The notes below the pieces were generated by a model, which did no database searches, had not been told where the DNA came from, and worked only from the letters and a program-made list of their open reading frames with translations. A DNA stretch of 64,000 nt from CBDDIP01 sp965229005 (GTDB lineage: Bacteria > Actinomycetota > Acidimicrobiia > Acidimicrobiales > Ilumatobacteraceae): positions 682,001 through 746,000 of the forward strand of contig CBDDIP010000002.1 of assembly GCA_965229005.1 (NCBI GenBank). The letters are read 5' to 3'. A program made the translations under genes and the position numbers. Of this stretch, positions 29,690 to 37,979 are shown one piece after another. Position 1 is the stretch's first letter, and every line of letters starts with the position of its first letter.

Positions 29690-30667
29690 TCAGTACCTGG
29701 GGACGACGGTGCTGGTGAACTTGCTCATCAGGTGGGGGCCGGCGGCGATGGGGGCGTAGCGAGGCGACTTGCCGGGGGCGAGGCACGACGGGATGCACTC
29801 GATCACGGCGTCCCAGTTGGCGTTGTGGAAGTAGGCCACGGACTGTCGGCGGGCGGCGTCGCCGCTGCCCTCCGGCGGGAGGACGACGCGGTGCAGCGTC
29901 GAGCGCCAGCGATCGTTGGTCCAGCGCTCCATCGCATCACCGAGGTTGACCACGAAGGCATCGGGGATCGCCGGCACCGCTGCCCACGAGTCGTCGGCCG
30001 TACGCACCTCCAACCCGCCCGGCTTGTCCTCCTGCAGCAGGATCGTCAGCGTGCCGTAGTCCGTGTGCGCGCCGGCACGCAGCTGACCGGCGAGCGATGC
30101 GTGCACGGCCGGGTAGTTGATCGCCCGCATCGCGCTCGTGTGCCGATCGATCAGCGGCTCGAAGTGGTCGTCGGGCAGCGACAGCGCGACCGCGCAGATG
30201 CGCAGCACTCGCGCCGCCAGATCACCGAGCTCCCGGTAGTAGCGCTCCCACGCAGGACGCAGCGTCGGCAACGCCGGTGGCCAGAGGTTCTCGCTGAACA
30301 CCCACGCCTCGTCCGGGTCGTCGGTGCGCAGCGCGGCGTCCAGCGGCCCGATCGCGTACGACTCCTTCAGGTCCGGCGGTGCCGCATCGCCGAGGCTCAG
30401 CGACAGCGTCTCGTTGGCCATCGGCGACCAGCCGTACGGGTAGCCCGGGTACGGCATGGCGACGGCACGCTTGTCGTCATCGGGCAGATCGAAGAACGCC
30501 CGCGCCTCGTCCCACATCGCGGCCACGACCTCAGTGGGCACGCCGTGGCCGACGATGGTGAAGAAGCCGACTCGCTCGCACGCGTCGGCGATCTGCGCGG
30601 CGACGAGTGCGCGCCCCTCGGCGTCTCGGTCGAACGGCGAGAGATCGATGATCGGGACCGCGCTCAT
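29690..30667 (-). CDS. Isopenicillin-N-synthase-like 2OG-Fe(II) dioxygenase
   Basis: A 325-residue non-haem iron oxygenase. The DIOX_N part is VPIIDLSPFDRDAEG ... GFFTIVGHGVP. The catalytic jelly roll has the iron ligands His and Asp in AGAHTDYGTLTILLQ, a third His in RSTLHRVV, and the 2-oxoglutarate-binding Arg in RRQSVAYFHN. The substrate is unknown. It follows an HxlR regulator on the same strand with only 14 bases between, so the two are probably cotranscribed. Confidence 0.9.
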   Translation of the reverse strand: MSAVPIIDLSPFDRDAEGRALVAAQIADACERVGFFTIVGHGVPTEVVAAMWDEARAFFDLPDDDKRAVAMPYPGYPYGWSPMANETLSLSLGDAAPPDLKESYAIGPLDAALRTDDPDEAWVFSENLWPPALPTLRPAWERYYRELGDLAARVLRICAVALSLPDDHFEPLIDRHTSAMRAINYPAVHASLAGQLRAGAHTDYGTLTILLQEDKPGGLEVRTADDSWAAVPAIPDAFVVNLGDAMERWTNDRWRSTLHRVVLPPEGSGDAARRQSVAYFHNANWDAVIECIPSCLAPGKSPRYAPIAAGPHLMSKFTSTVVPRY

Positions 30668-30681
30668 CGTCGTGCACTGCT

Positions 30682-31017
30682 TCACTCCGGCTGGCTCTGC
30701 AACCAGAACCAGATGTCGATGATCTTCTCGCCGAGCCCGCAGCCGATCGGCGTCAGCGAGTAGCCCACACCGCGTTCGTGGCCGACGACACCAGCGGCGC
30801 GCAGGTCGCGCAACCGGTCCGACAGCACGCTGGACGAGATGCCCTCCGCGCGAGCCTGCAGCTGACGAAACGTGGCCGCACCCTGCTGGTTGAGCTCCCA
30901 CACGATGCGCAACGACCATCGCCGGCCGAGCACGTCGAACAGCTCGAGCAGCGGCGAGAGCTTGGTCTCCCACGGCTCGTGGTGCTCGTTGTCCATCGTG
31001 TGGCGGGTGCTGCCCAT
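30682..31017 (-). CDS. HxlR-family transcriptional regulator
   Basis: A regulator of about 111 residues with the HxlR-type winged helix: LSPLLELFDVLGRRWSLRIVWEL, then TFRQLQARAEGISSSVLSDRLRDLRAAGVV, then GVGYSLTPIG. The N-terminal Cys of redox-sensing members is absent. I started at ATG 31017; ATG 30996 is an alternative. It is upstream of the dioxygenase gene and divergent from a PPOX/LLM oxidoreductase operon, and is likely to control both. Confidence 0.82.
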   Translation of the reverse strand: MGSTRHTMDNEHHEPWETKLSPLLELFDVLGRRWSLRIVWELNQQGAATFRQLQARAEGISSSVLSDRLRDLRAAGVVGHERGVGYSLTPIGCGLGEKIIDIWFWLQSQPE

Positions 31018-31142
31018 CTGTGACGCCTGACGCTCGGTGACCCTCTTGTGCCTCGAAAACCGAAGCGGTACCGTGCGCTTCGGGATCCGAGGCAGACCGT
31101 ACTTGGTCCCTGTACATCGAGACACTGGGGAAGTGGGGACAG

Positions 31143-31595
31143 ATGGCTGTGGGATCGATGACGTCCGAGGAGCGCGATGCGTTCCTCGCGGGCGTGCACG
31201 TCGGAGTGCTGGCGATCGACGAGCCGGGCCGTGGCCCGCTCGCGTTGCCGGTCTGGTACCTCTACCGCGACGGCGTGGTGGAGATCGGCATGGGCGGGTC
31301 TTCGGTGAAGGCCGAGCTGCTGCGTGCCGCCGGCCGGGCCACGCTCACCGCGCAGACCGAGGCGCCGCCGTACCAGTACGTCAGCGTGGAGGGCCCGACG
31401 GAGATCGTGCCGGCGCAGCGCGACGATCGCGAGATGGCATCGCGCTACCTCGGTGAGGAGCTGGGTGCGTGGTACGCCGAGAACAACCCGAGCACCGCCG
31501 AGTCGGTGATCGTGCGGCTCACGCCCGAGCACTGGCGCACGATGGACTTCGGCAAGCTCTACGCCGACCAGGCACCGCGCGCGGTGGAGCAATGA
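31143..31595 (+). CDS. PPOX-class flavin/F420-dependent oxidoreductase-like protein
   Basis: A 150-residue split-barrel protein of the pyridoxamine-5'-phosphate-oxidase superfamily: FLAGVHVGVLAIDEPGRGPLALPVWYLYRDGVVEIGMGG, then AELLRAAGRATLTAQTEAPPYQYVSVEGP. Actinobacterial members bind FMN or F420. GGGGA precedes the ATG closely. Its stop overlaps the start of a luciferase-like oxidoreductase (ATGA), suggesting the two act on one substrate or share a deazaflavin cofactor. Confidence 0.85.
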   Translation: MAVGSMTSEERDAFLAGVHVGVLAIDEPGRGPLALPVWYLYRDGVVEIGMGGSSVKAELLRAAGRATLTAQTEAPPYQYVSVEGPTEIVPAQRDDREMASRYLGEELGAWYAENNPSTAESVIVRLTPEHWRTMDFGKLYADQAPRAVEQ

Positions 31596-32536
31596 GCGCC
31601 ACCTACGGGCTCCAGCTACCCGACTTCTCGTGGATCGTCGATGCTGATCCGGCGACGACGATGTCGCGTCTGCGCGACGTCGCTGCGGCCACCGAGGATG
31701 CCGGCTACTCGTCGTTGTGGGTGATGGACCACCTGTTGCAGCTGCCGCCGCTCGGTGGCCCGTCGGCATCGATCCTCGAGGGCTACGTCACCCTCGGCGC
31801 GCTCGCCGCGCTGACCACCAAGGTCGAGCTCGGCACGCTCGTCACCGGCGTGACGTACCGCAACCCGGCGCACCTCGCCAAGGAGATCGCCACGCTCGAC
31901 ACGCTCAGTGCGGGTCGCATCATCCTCGGCATCGGCGCCGCTTGGTACGACGTCGAGCACGCCGCCTACGGCTTCGACTTCCCGCCGGTGAAGGAGCGCT
32001 TCGAGCGTCTGCGCGAGGCCGTCACGATCTGTCGTGGCATGTTCGACGAGGAGACGTTCTCGTTCACCGGCCAGCACTACCGCGTCGAGGAAGCACGAGT
32101 CGTGCCTCGCCCGCTGCGACGCATCCCGCTGATGATCGGTGGCAGCGGCGAGAAGAAGACGCTGCGGATGGTGGCCGAGGTGGCCGACATCTGCAACATC
32201 GGCGGCACCGCCGGCGTGCTGGCGCACAAGCTGGCGATCCTGGACGATCACCTCGATGCGGTTGGTCGTCCGCACGACGCGGTGAAGCGCACGAACATGG
32301 TCAGCCTCTTCGTCAGCCCGGACGACGCGTCACGCGACGGCCTGCGCGGCATGCTCGGCTACGACAACCCGGACGTGCACGAGCGGATGATCATCGCCAC
32401 GGAGAACGAGGCGGTGGAGAACCTGGTCGCGTGCGTCGCCGCCGGCGCCGACGAGATCCTCGTCAACCTGCCACTCATCAAGGACGTCGACGCCATCCAC
32501 CTCGCCGCCGACGTCCTGAAGCGCGCCACGGCATAG
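31592..32536 (+). CDS. LLM-class F420-dependent oxidoreductase
   Basis: A 314-residue TIM-barrel enzyme of the luciferase-like family. It begins YGLQLPDFSW, has AGYSSLWVMDHLLQLP, LGTLVTGVTYRNPAHLAKEIATLDTLSAGRIILGIGAAWYDVEH, and RIPLMIGGSGEKKTLRMVAE. These are hallmarks of F420-dependent actinobacterial members. The substrate is unknown. It is the second gene of the unit with the PPOX-like protein. Confidence 0.9.
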   Translation: MSATYGLQLPDFSWIVDADPATTMSRLRDVAAATEDAGYSSLWVMDHLLQLPPLGGPSASILEGYVTLGALAALTTKVELGTLVTGVTYRNPAHLAKEIATLDTLSAGRIILGIGAAWYDVEHAAYGFDFPPVKERFERLREAVTICRGMFDEETFSFTGQHYRVEEARVVPRPLRRIPLMIGGSGEKKTLRMVAEVADICNIGGTAGVLAHKLAILDDHLDAVGRPHDAVKRTNMVSLFVSPDDASRDGLRGMLGYDNPDVHERMIIATENEAVENLVACVAAGADEILVNLPLIKDVDAIHLAADVLKRATA

Positions 32537-32547
32537 CCCGACTGGTG

Positions 32548-33096
32548 TCAGCCGATCGATGCTGAAAGAGATCGATCCGAGTTGTACACCGTGAACGAAA
32601 GATCGTCGCCAGCCGTCCCCGAATAGTGCCAGACGTTGCCGATGGGCTTGATCGTGTGACCATCGATCTCGACGCTGGCTACTTCATCCGGAACGTAGCC
32701 CACGATCTCAACGGGGCCGTCGTGGTCGCGCGTTGCCCCGTAGGCCAGCCCGGTTGCGAGCAGATCGGGTGGGAGGCAGCCCTCGGTGGTGCCTGTTGCG
32801 GCTTGCGTGACGACACAGACGCCCCCGTCTGATGACGGCGACAACGTGACGCTGACGACGCCGTCGCGAAAGCTGGGAACCCCGTCGTCGCTGATGCCGC
32901 TCATTCGAACCTCGAACAGCTGGGGCTCATCGCCCCGCGTGGGTGGCAGCAACGACATGCCGGCTCGAGCCTCCTCGGCCCGGCTCTCCTCGGATTGAGC
33001 GCCTCCCCCGACGGCGCTGGCGAGTGCAAATCCCCCGACAGAGGCGCCAATCGCGCCAGCCGCTACGAGGAGGATCTTTGAAGTGAAGTTTGTCAT
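32548..33096 (-). CDS. Exported hypothetical protein
   Basis: A 182-residue protein. ATG 33096, with GGGAG upstream, starts MTNFTSKILLVAAGAIGASVGGFALASAVG, a signal peptide or anchor. The mature part is acidic and Ser/Gly-rich, with two Cys (GGVCVV and EGCLPP) that could form a disulfide. No family is recognised. Base composition here is visibly less GC-rich than in neighbouring genes, as in the next gene upstream. Both may form a small acquired unit of secreted proteins. Confidence 0.65.
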   Translation of the reverse strand: MTNFTSKILLVAAGAIGASVGGFALASAVGGGAQSEESRAEEARAGMSLLPPTRGDEPQLFEVRMSGISDDGVPSFRDGVVSVTLSPSSDGGVCVVTQAATGTTEGCLPPDLLATGLAYGATRDHDGPVEIVGYVPDEVASVEIDGHTIKPIGNVWHYSGTAGDDLSFTVYNSDRSLSASIG

Positions 33097-33110
33097 TCTG
33101 GATCTCCCTT

Positions 33111-33477
33111 TTATGAGGTTCGCACTTGGCAATTGGCGTACCACGTGCCCGATGTCGTGCTCATGCACGCCGACCGATAGTTCAAGTCAGTATGAGGAAG
33201 GCTCGTCGCCAAGCAGCCGGTTCCAATGTAGTAGTGATCGATATGCGTGGAATTCTCCAAGGTCACATACTTCGTCCAAGTGCCAGAGGAGCACAGCGTC
33301 AAATCCGTAGCCCTGGTAGTTACCCCATGAGCTGAAGGAGAGGTAGGGCTGCACTGGCATCGGCGAACTGGTCGTTCTGTACACGATCCACGTCGCAGCA
33401 AATGCGTCTGTGGCGGGATTGAGTGCGAGAGCAGTCGCCGAGATGCAGCCAAGAAGAAGACGTCGCCGACGTCGCAT
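33111..33477 (-). pseudogene. Small secreted protein interrupted by an apparent frameshift
   Basis: ATG 33477, four bases after GGAGG, begins MRRRRRLLLGCISATALALN with a signal peptide and mature ATWIVYRTTSSPMPVQ. This frame ends at 33187 after an unnatural Leu/Trp-rich tail. From about 33340 another frame reads LCSSGTWTKYVTLENSTHID and SACMSTTSGTWYANCQV to the stop at 33111, which looks far more like a secreted Cys/Thr-rich protein. A one-base shift between the two would give a product of about 120 residues. This may be a pseudogene, an assembly error, or less likely programmed frameshifting. Confidence 0.6.
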
Positions 33478-33683
33478 GGAACCTCCGGGGTGAGCCGTTC
33501 CGCCTGAGTCACGCCGACTGCGGAAGTGAGTTGACGGTATCAAAATCGTCAACCGCGCGTCCATGACGAGTTTATGTGTGAATCGGCGCAACTCGCCATA
33601 AAAATGGTCCGGCAACCATCTGCCAGCAGGGGGATAACCGCCGCGAACTCGACCTCGTTGCGCGGCGAGACACGCGACGGACG

Positions 33684-35042
33684 TCAGGCGTTGTGCAACA
33701 TCCAGGCGTGTTCGGCGCGGCCGAGCTCGGTCGCGGGCGTCGCGTCCGTGCGGTACTCGAGGAGCATCGAGCGCCAGGGCGCGGTGACCTCGAGCTTGCC
33801 GAGGATGGCGCTGACACCCCACACGACGCGGTCCAGCACGACGAAGCTCGGCGGCATGTTCAACCGCTCGATCACCGGCGCGTGCGGACCCTTCACGTCG
33901 ACGATCACGCGCATCGCGTCGCGCACGAAGTCGCGCGTGAACGTGAACTCGTCGCTGAGGTACGGCACGTAGGGGTTGCTGACGTAGTCGTACACCGCTT
34001 GCGGCGCCAGGCCGTGGCCGGGCTTCAGGAAGCCGGTGGACTCCATTGCCACGACCAGCCGCTCCGGGTCGCGGTGCACGACGATCGCATCGAGGCTCGG
34101 CGAGAGCTGTTCCCACTCGCCGGGGGACCATCGCTTCACCAGGCCGAAGTCGAGGAACGTCACGTTGCCGCCGGGGGAGAAGCGGTAGTTGCCCGGATGC
34201 GGGTCGCCGTTGAACGCACCCATGCGGTGCACGGCGTGCTGGGCGAAGCGCCAGATGCTCTCGCCCGCGTGACGCTTCGCCTCGGGCGTCGCCTGGGCCA
34301 CGAACTGGTCCCACGTCAGGCCGTCGATCCACTCGCTGGTCAGCACGCGGCGACGGCTGGTGCCGGGCACGACCTCGGGGATGCGGACGAACGGGTGACC
34401 GGCGAAGTGCTCGCCGAACTCGCGCTGGTTGTTCGCCTCGAGGCGGTAGTCGAGCTCGTCGTACATCCGCGCCCGCAGCTCGTCGACCAGTCCCTTGGCA
34501 TCGAGGCCCTTCAGGGCGAACGCCGAGAACAACCGGTACAGCCCTTCGGCGTTGTCGAGGTCGGCCTCGATCGCCTCGTCGACACCTGGGTACTGCACCT
34601 TCACCGCGACGTCGCGGCCATCGCGCGTCACGGCGCGATGCACCTGGCCGACGCTGGCCGCGGCGATCGGCGTCCGCTGCCAGCCGAGGAAGACCTTCTC
34701 GGGTGCGGCACCCAGTTCGCGCTGCACCACGCCGGCTGCCGCATCGGGGCTCATCGGCGGGGCATCGGCCTGCAACGTGGCGAGGGCCTTCTGCGCGTCG
34801 TCCGGCAGCGCCTCCATGATGAAGCCGATCAGCTGACCGGCCTTCATCAACGCGCCCTTCATGTTGCCGAGCTCGCGCGCCACATCCGCGGCGGTGCGGA
34901 TGGCGAACTGCTCGTCGAGCTCCTCGCGTCGCGCCGACCCACTGCGCATCCGGCGCACGCGGTGCACCACGTAGCGCCCGCCGTTGCGTGCGGTCAGCCG
35001 CCACACGCGTGCGGTGCGGCGCAGCCGGGTGACGCGGCTCAC
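33684..35042 (-). CDS. ABC1/AarF/UbiB-family atypical kinase
   Basis: A 452-residue protein. The family motifs are present: KGALMKAGQLIGFIMEALPDD (the KxGQ motif), AAASVGQVHRA, VAVKVQYPG with the ATP Lys, NGDPHPGNYRF (catalytic loop) and TFLDFGLVKRW (DFG). Relatives act in quinone lipid metabolism or lipid transport at the membrane. Its ATG overlaps the stop of the small DksA-like gene upstream (ATGA), so they form an operon. Confidence 0.9.
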   Translation of the reverse strand: MSRVTRLRRTARVWRLTARNGGRYVVHRVRRMRSGSARREELDEQFAIRTAADVARELGNMKGALMKAGQLIGFIMEALPDDAQKALATLQADAPPMSPDAAAGVVQRELGAAPEKVFLGWQRTPIAAASVGQVHRAVTRDGRDVAVKVQYPGVDEAIEADLDNAEGLYRLFSAFALKGLDAKGLVDELRARMYDELDYRLEANNQREFGEHFAGHPFVRIPEVVPGTSRRRVLTSEWIDGLTWDQFVAQATPEAKRHAGESIWRFAQHAVHRMGAFNGDPHPGNYRFSPGGNVTFLDFGLVKRWSPGEWEQLSPSLDAIVVHRDPERLVVAMESTGFLKPGHGLAPQAVYDYVSNPYVPYLSDEFTFTRDFVRDAMRVIVDVKGPHAPVIERLNMPPSFVVLDRVVWGVSAILGKLEVTAPWRSMLLEYRTDATPATELGRAEHAWMLHNA

Positions 35043-35278
35043 TCGGTCGGCAGGCGCCTGGCGGTGGGGTTCGCCTGCAGCAGCTCGTCAGGCAGCGGCT
35101 GGCCCGTCACCTCGTCGGTGCGGTACGTGCCCGCATCCAGTCGTGCCAACGCGACCTCGACGTCGGCCAGGTCGCGCTCGATGCCGTCGAGGTCGAGCGG
35201 CGCCGAGGGCACGACCGTCTGCTCGGCCGCGTGGTCTGTGGGTTCGTCGACGATCTCGGTGGCCTGCTCGCGCTCCAT
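35039..35278 (-). CDS. DksA/TraR-like small protein lacking the zinc-finger cysteines
   Basis: A 79-residue protein. The C-terminal half (LADVEVALARLDAGTYRTDEVTGQPLPDELLQANPTARR) follows the DksA/TraR zinc-finger region closely, but the positions normally held by Cys are Thr and other residues, so zinc cannot be bound in the usual way. A TAGCGT box lies eight bases before its ATG. It is the first gene of a two-gene unit with the ABC1 kinase. It may still bind RNA polymerase or may have another role. Confidence 0.62.
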   Translation of the reverse strand: MEREQATEIVDEPTDHAAEQTVVPSAPLDLDGIERDLADVEVALARLDAGTYRTDEVTGQPLPDELLQANPTARRLPTE

Positions 35279-35312
35279 CGGCCGACACGCTACCGGTGAG
35301 CGGGTGACCGGG

Positions 35313-36419
35313 TCAGGCGGTGGCGCACACCGCGGCGAGGCTGGCGATCGCCGTGGTCCGCCGCGCCTCGCGCAGGTAGTGCTGCTCCAGGCCGTTCGTG
35401 CAGTACCCGAGGCTGAGCCCGGTGGCCGGGTCGCCCCAGGCGATCTGCCCGGCGGCGCCGTTGTGGCCGACCGTCCCGGCCGAGACCGTGCGGCCCATGC
35501 CGCGCAGGTTGCTGTGCCCGTCGCTGCCGGCCTGCACCAGACCCAACGTGCGGTTGGCCGGCAGCCCGGTGGTGCGCTCCGGCAGGCGGTTGCGCACGTT
35601 GGTGCGCACGTCGTCGATCACGTCGGGCCGCCACATCTCGCCCGGGTTGTGCAACACGGCCTGGTAGTAGAGCGCGAGGTCGGCGGCGCGCATCACGCCA
35701 CCACCGCCGGGGATGCCGACGCGCTGCACCGCGGGATCGTTGAAGCCGAGCAGCGCCTCCGTGGTCACCTCGCCGACGTCGATCGAGCGAATGCCGAGCG
35801 CAGCGAACAGCTCTTCTTCCGTCGCCGGCTCGCCCACGGCCACCAACGTCTGGGCCCGATGGGGAACGTCGCCGAGCACCCGCCCGAGCCCGGCCGGGGT
35901 GGTGACGCGGCGCTGAACTTCGTTGCGGTAGTCGTTGCCCGTCACACGTTCGATGATCTCCGCCAGCACCCAGTGCGCGGACGTCGGGTGGTACTCGAAC
36001 GTCGAACCCGGCTCCCAGTTCAACCGCCAGCGGGCGAACGCAGCGTTGCGCCCGGCGCTGGTGTCACCGTCGAGCGCGGACAGCGGCGCTGACGGGAAGC
36101 CCGAGGTGTGAAGCATCACCTGCTCGATCGTGATCGCGGCCTTGCCGTTCGATCCGAACTCCGGGATGACCTCCGCCACGGGCCGCGACACGTCGACGAG
36201 TCCGTCGCCGATCAGGCTCCACACGGTGCCGGCGACGAACGCCTTCGTCGCCGAGTAGACGACGTAGCGCGACTCGTCGGTCGCGTCGCCGTACGTCTCG
36301 AACATCACCAGCTCGCCCTCGTGCGCGAGCGCGACCTGTGCAGAGGGCAGCACGCCCTCCTCCACGTCGCGTCGCACGCGCTGCGACAACCGGTCCACGG
36401 CCCCCTGGTCGATCCCCAT
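35313..36419 (-). CDS. Serine hydrolase, class C beta-lactamase fold
   Basis: A 368-residue protein of the beta-lactamase/esterase family. The SxxK motif is YSATKAFVAG near residue 57. The second motif region is STFEYHPTSAHWVL, with YHP where YxN is usual, and a late HNGAAGQIAW may stand for the third motif. It has no signal peptide, which favours a cytoplasmic esterase or peptidase over a true lactamase. It is divergent from the short gene at 36485. Confidence 0.85.
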   Translation of the reverse strand: MGIDQGAVDRLSQRVRRDVEEGVLPSAQVALAHEGELVMFETYGDATDESRYVVYSATKAFVAGTVWSLIGDGLVDVSRPVAEVIPEFGSNGKAAITIEQVMLHTSGFPSAPLSALDGDTSAGRNAAFARWRLNWEPGSTFEYHPTSAHWVLAEIIERVTGNDYRNEVQRRVTTPAGLGRVLGDVPHRAQTLVAVGEPATEEELFAALGIRSIDVGEVTTEALLGFNDPAVQRVGIPGGGGVMRAADLALYYQAVLHNPGEMWRPDVIDDVRTNVRNRLPERTTGLPANRTLGLVQAGSDGHSNLRGMGRTVSAGTVGHNGAAGQIAWGDPATGLSLGYCTNGLEQHYLREARRTTAIASLAAVCATA

Positions 36420-36484
36420 GCGTGGGTTCTACTGCGCGGCACCGCCGTGCAACGTGCCGGACCGCACGCGAGCAGACTGGCGCT

Positions 36485-36910
36485 GTGGACGCGATGGCGC
36501 TGCTCGTCGAGCACGGGATGCTGCTGGAGTCGGCCCGCGGCCCGATCCCGAACCTGGCCACGATGATCGCCGGCGAGCCGATCAAGGGCAGCTGGTGGGC
36601 ACATCCCAAGGGCCACGAGATCTTCAACACGATCAACGAGCTGGCCGACTCGCCCGACGTCGTACGCCTGCGGTTGGTCAAGGGCAAGGTGACGTTGGTG
36701 CATCGCCGACTGTGGCCGGCACTGGCGCGCGTCGCCGATCGGCTGCAACCGGGTCAGCTCGCCGCGCTGGTCGAGGAGCACACCCCGTCGGGTGCGCACC
36801 GTGTTCGCGAACGAGGCTTCACCGAGTGGCTGCCCGCCGAGGATGCAGCTGCAGCGACACGGATGACCGCCGACGAGGCGCTCGCCCAGCTTCCCGCGTG
36901 CGTCACGTGA
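36485..36910 (+). CDS. Conserved hypothetical, AlkZ-related type
   Basis: A protein of about 141 residues (GTG 36485 or ATG 36494). It contains GSWWAHPKGHEIFNTINELAD and VTLVHRRLWPALARVA, a pattern I recall from proteins annotated as AlkZ-related, but I cannot verify this here. It is soluble and has no visible catalytic set. It stands alone between the serine hydrolase and the ABC operon. Confidence 0.55.
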   Translation: MDAMALLVEHGMLLESARGPIPNLATMIAGEPIKGSWWAHPKGHEIFNTINELADSPDVVRLRLVKGKVTLVHRRLWPALARVADRLQPGQLAALVEEHTPSGAHRVRERGFTEWLPAEDAAAATRMTADEALAQLPACVT

Positions 36911-36950
36911 ACGTTCGGTGACGCCCGAAGCGGTTCGGCGCGCCCGTGGC

Positions 36951-36956
36951 TAACGT
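36951..36956 (+). promoter_or_regulatory. Leaderless-type -10 box of the ABC uptake operon
   Basis: TAACGT ends six bases before GTG 36963, the first codon of the ATPase gene. No ribosome site fits in between. Confidence 0.5.
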
Positions 36957-36962
36957 GCGGTC

Positions 36963-37979
36963 GTGGCGCAGGTCGGGCTCGAGCACATCACCAAGCGGTT
37001 CGGCGAGGGGAGCGACGCGGTCACCGCGGTCGACGACGTCTCGCTGACCATCGAGGATCACGAGTTCATGATCCTCCTCGGTCCCTCCGGGTGCGGGAAG
37101 AGCACGTTGCTGCGCATGGTGGCCGGCCTCGAGGAGCCGACGACCGGCGACATCATCATCGGCGGCAAGCGCGTGAACGACGTCGAGCCCAAGCAGCGCG
37201 ACGTGGCGATGGTCTTCCAGAGCTACGCCCTCTACCCGCACAAGACGGTCGCCGCGAACATCGAGTTCCCGCTGAAGGTGCGTGGCGTCTCGAAGGCCGA
37301 TCGCGCCGCGGAGATGATGAGCGCGGCGGAGGCACTCGGCCTGGAGACGCTCGTCAAGCGCAAGCCGGGCCAGCTGAGCGGCGGCCAGCGCCAACGCGTC
37401 GCGCTCGCCCGCGCCATCGTCCGCCGGCCTGCCGTGTTCTGCATGGACGAGCCGCTGTCCAACCTCGACGCAAAGCTGCGCGGCGAAACGCGCGCCGAGC
37501 TCGTCGACCTCCACCGCCGCCTCGACAGCACGTTCCTCTACGTCACCCACGATCAGGTCGAGGCGATGACGATGGGCACCCGCATCGCGGTGATGAGCGC
37601 CGGCAAGCTGCAGCAGGTCGGCACGCCGCAGGACGTCTACAACGATCCCGCCACCGTGTTCGTCGCCCAGTTCATCGGCACCCCGCCGATGAACGTGTTG
37701 CCCGCCGGTGTGCTCGAGGGCAGCGACGTCCGCGTCGGCATCCGGCCCGAGCACGTCGTCATCGGCGAGGCCCGCGCCGCCGCGCTCACGGGCACGGTGC
37801 GACTCGTCGAGCAGCTCGGTCACGAGGTGCTGGTGACATGCGATGTCGACGGCGCCCGTGTGGTCGCCCGGCTTCCGTCCGGTGCGGCCAGTGCGCAGAT
37901 CGGCGACGAGATCGGGCTCGATGCGCCCGTCCAGCATCGGCACCGCTTCGACGCCGCCTCGGGGGAACGCATCCGGTGA
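36963..37979 (+). CDS. ugpC: UgpC/MsmX-type ABC transporter ATP-binding protein
   Basis: A 338-residue ATPase of the carbohydrate uptake (CUT1) class: Walker A GPSGCGKST, Q loop VFQSYALYPH, signature LSGGQRQRVALARA, Walker B CMDEPLSNLD and switch His in VTHDQVEAM. The C-terminal OB domain ends RIRPEH-like (VRVGIRPEHVV). In this family one ATPase serves glycerol-3-phosphate or sugar permeases. It leads a four-gene operon with two permeases and a binding protein, joined by overlapping start and stop codons. Confidence 0.92.
   Translation: MAQVGLEHITKRFGEGSDAVTAVDDVSLTIEDHEFMILLGPSGCGKSTLLRMVAGLEEPTTGDIIIGGKRVNDVEPKQRDVAMVFQSYALYPHKTVAANIEFPLKVRGVSKADRAAEMMSAAEALGLETLVKRKPGQLSGGQRQRVALARAIVRRPAVFCMDEPLSNLDAKLRGETRAELVDLHRRLDSTFLYVTHDQVEAMTMGTRIAVMSAGKLQQVGTPQDVYNDPATVFVAQFIGTPPMNVLPAGVLEGSDVRVGIRPEHVVIGEARAAALTGTVRLVEQLGHEVLVTCDVDGARVVARLPSGAASAQIGDEIGLDAPVQHRHRFDAASGERIR

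Noticed and set aside
33693..36092. A 799-codon frame opposite the ABC1 kinase and serine hydrolase
   Set aside because: It is a shadow of two genes with intact motifs and no motif of its own is seen.
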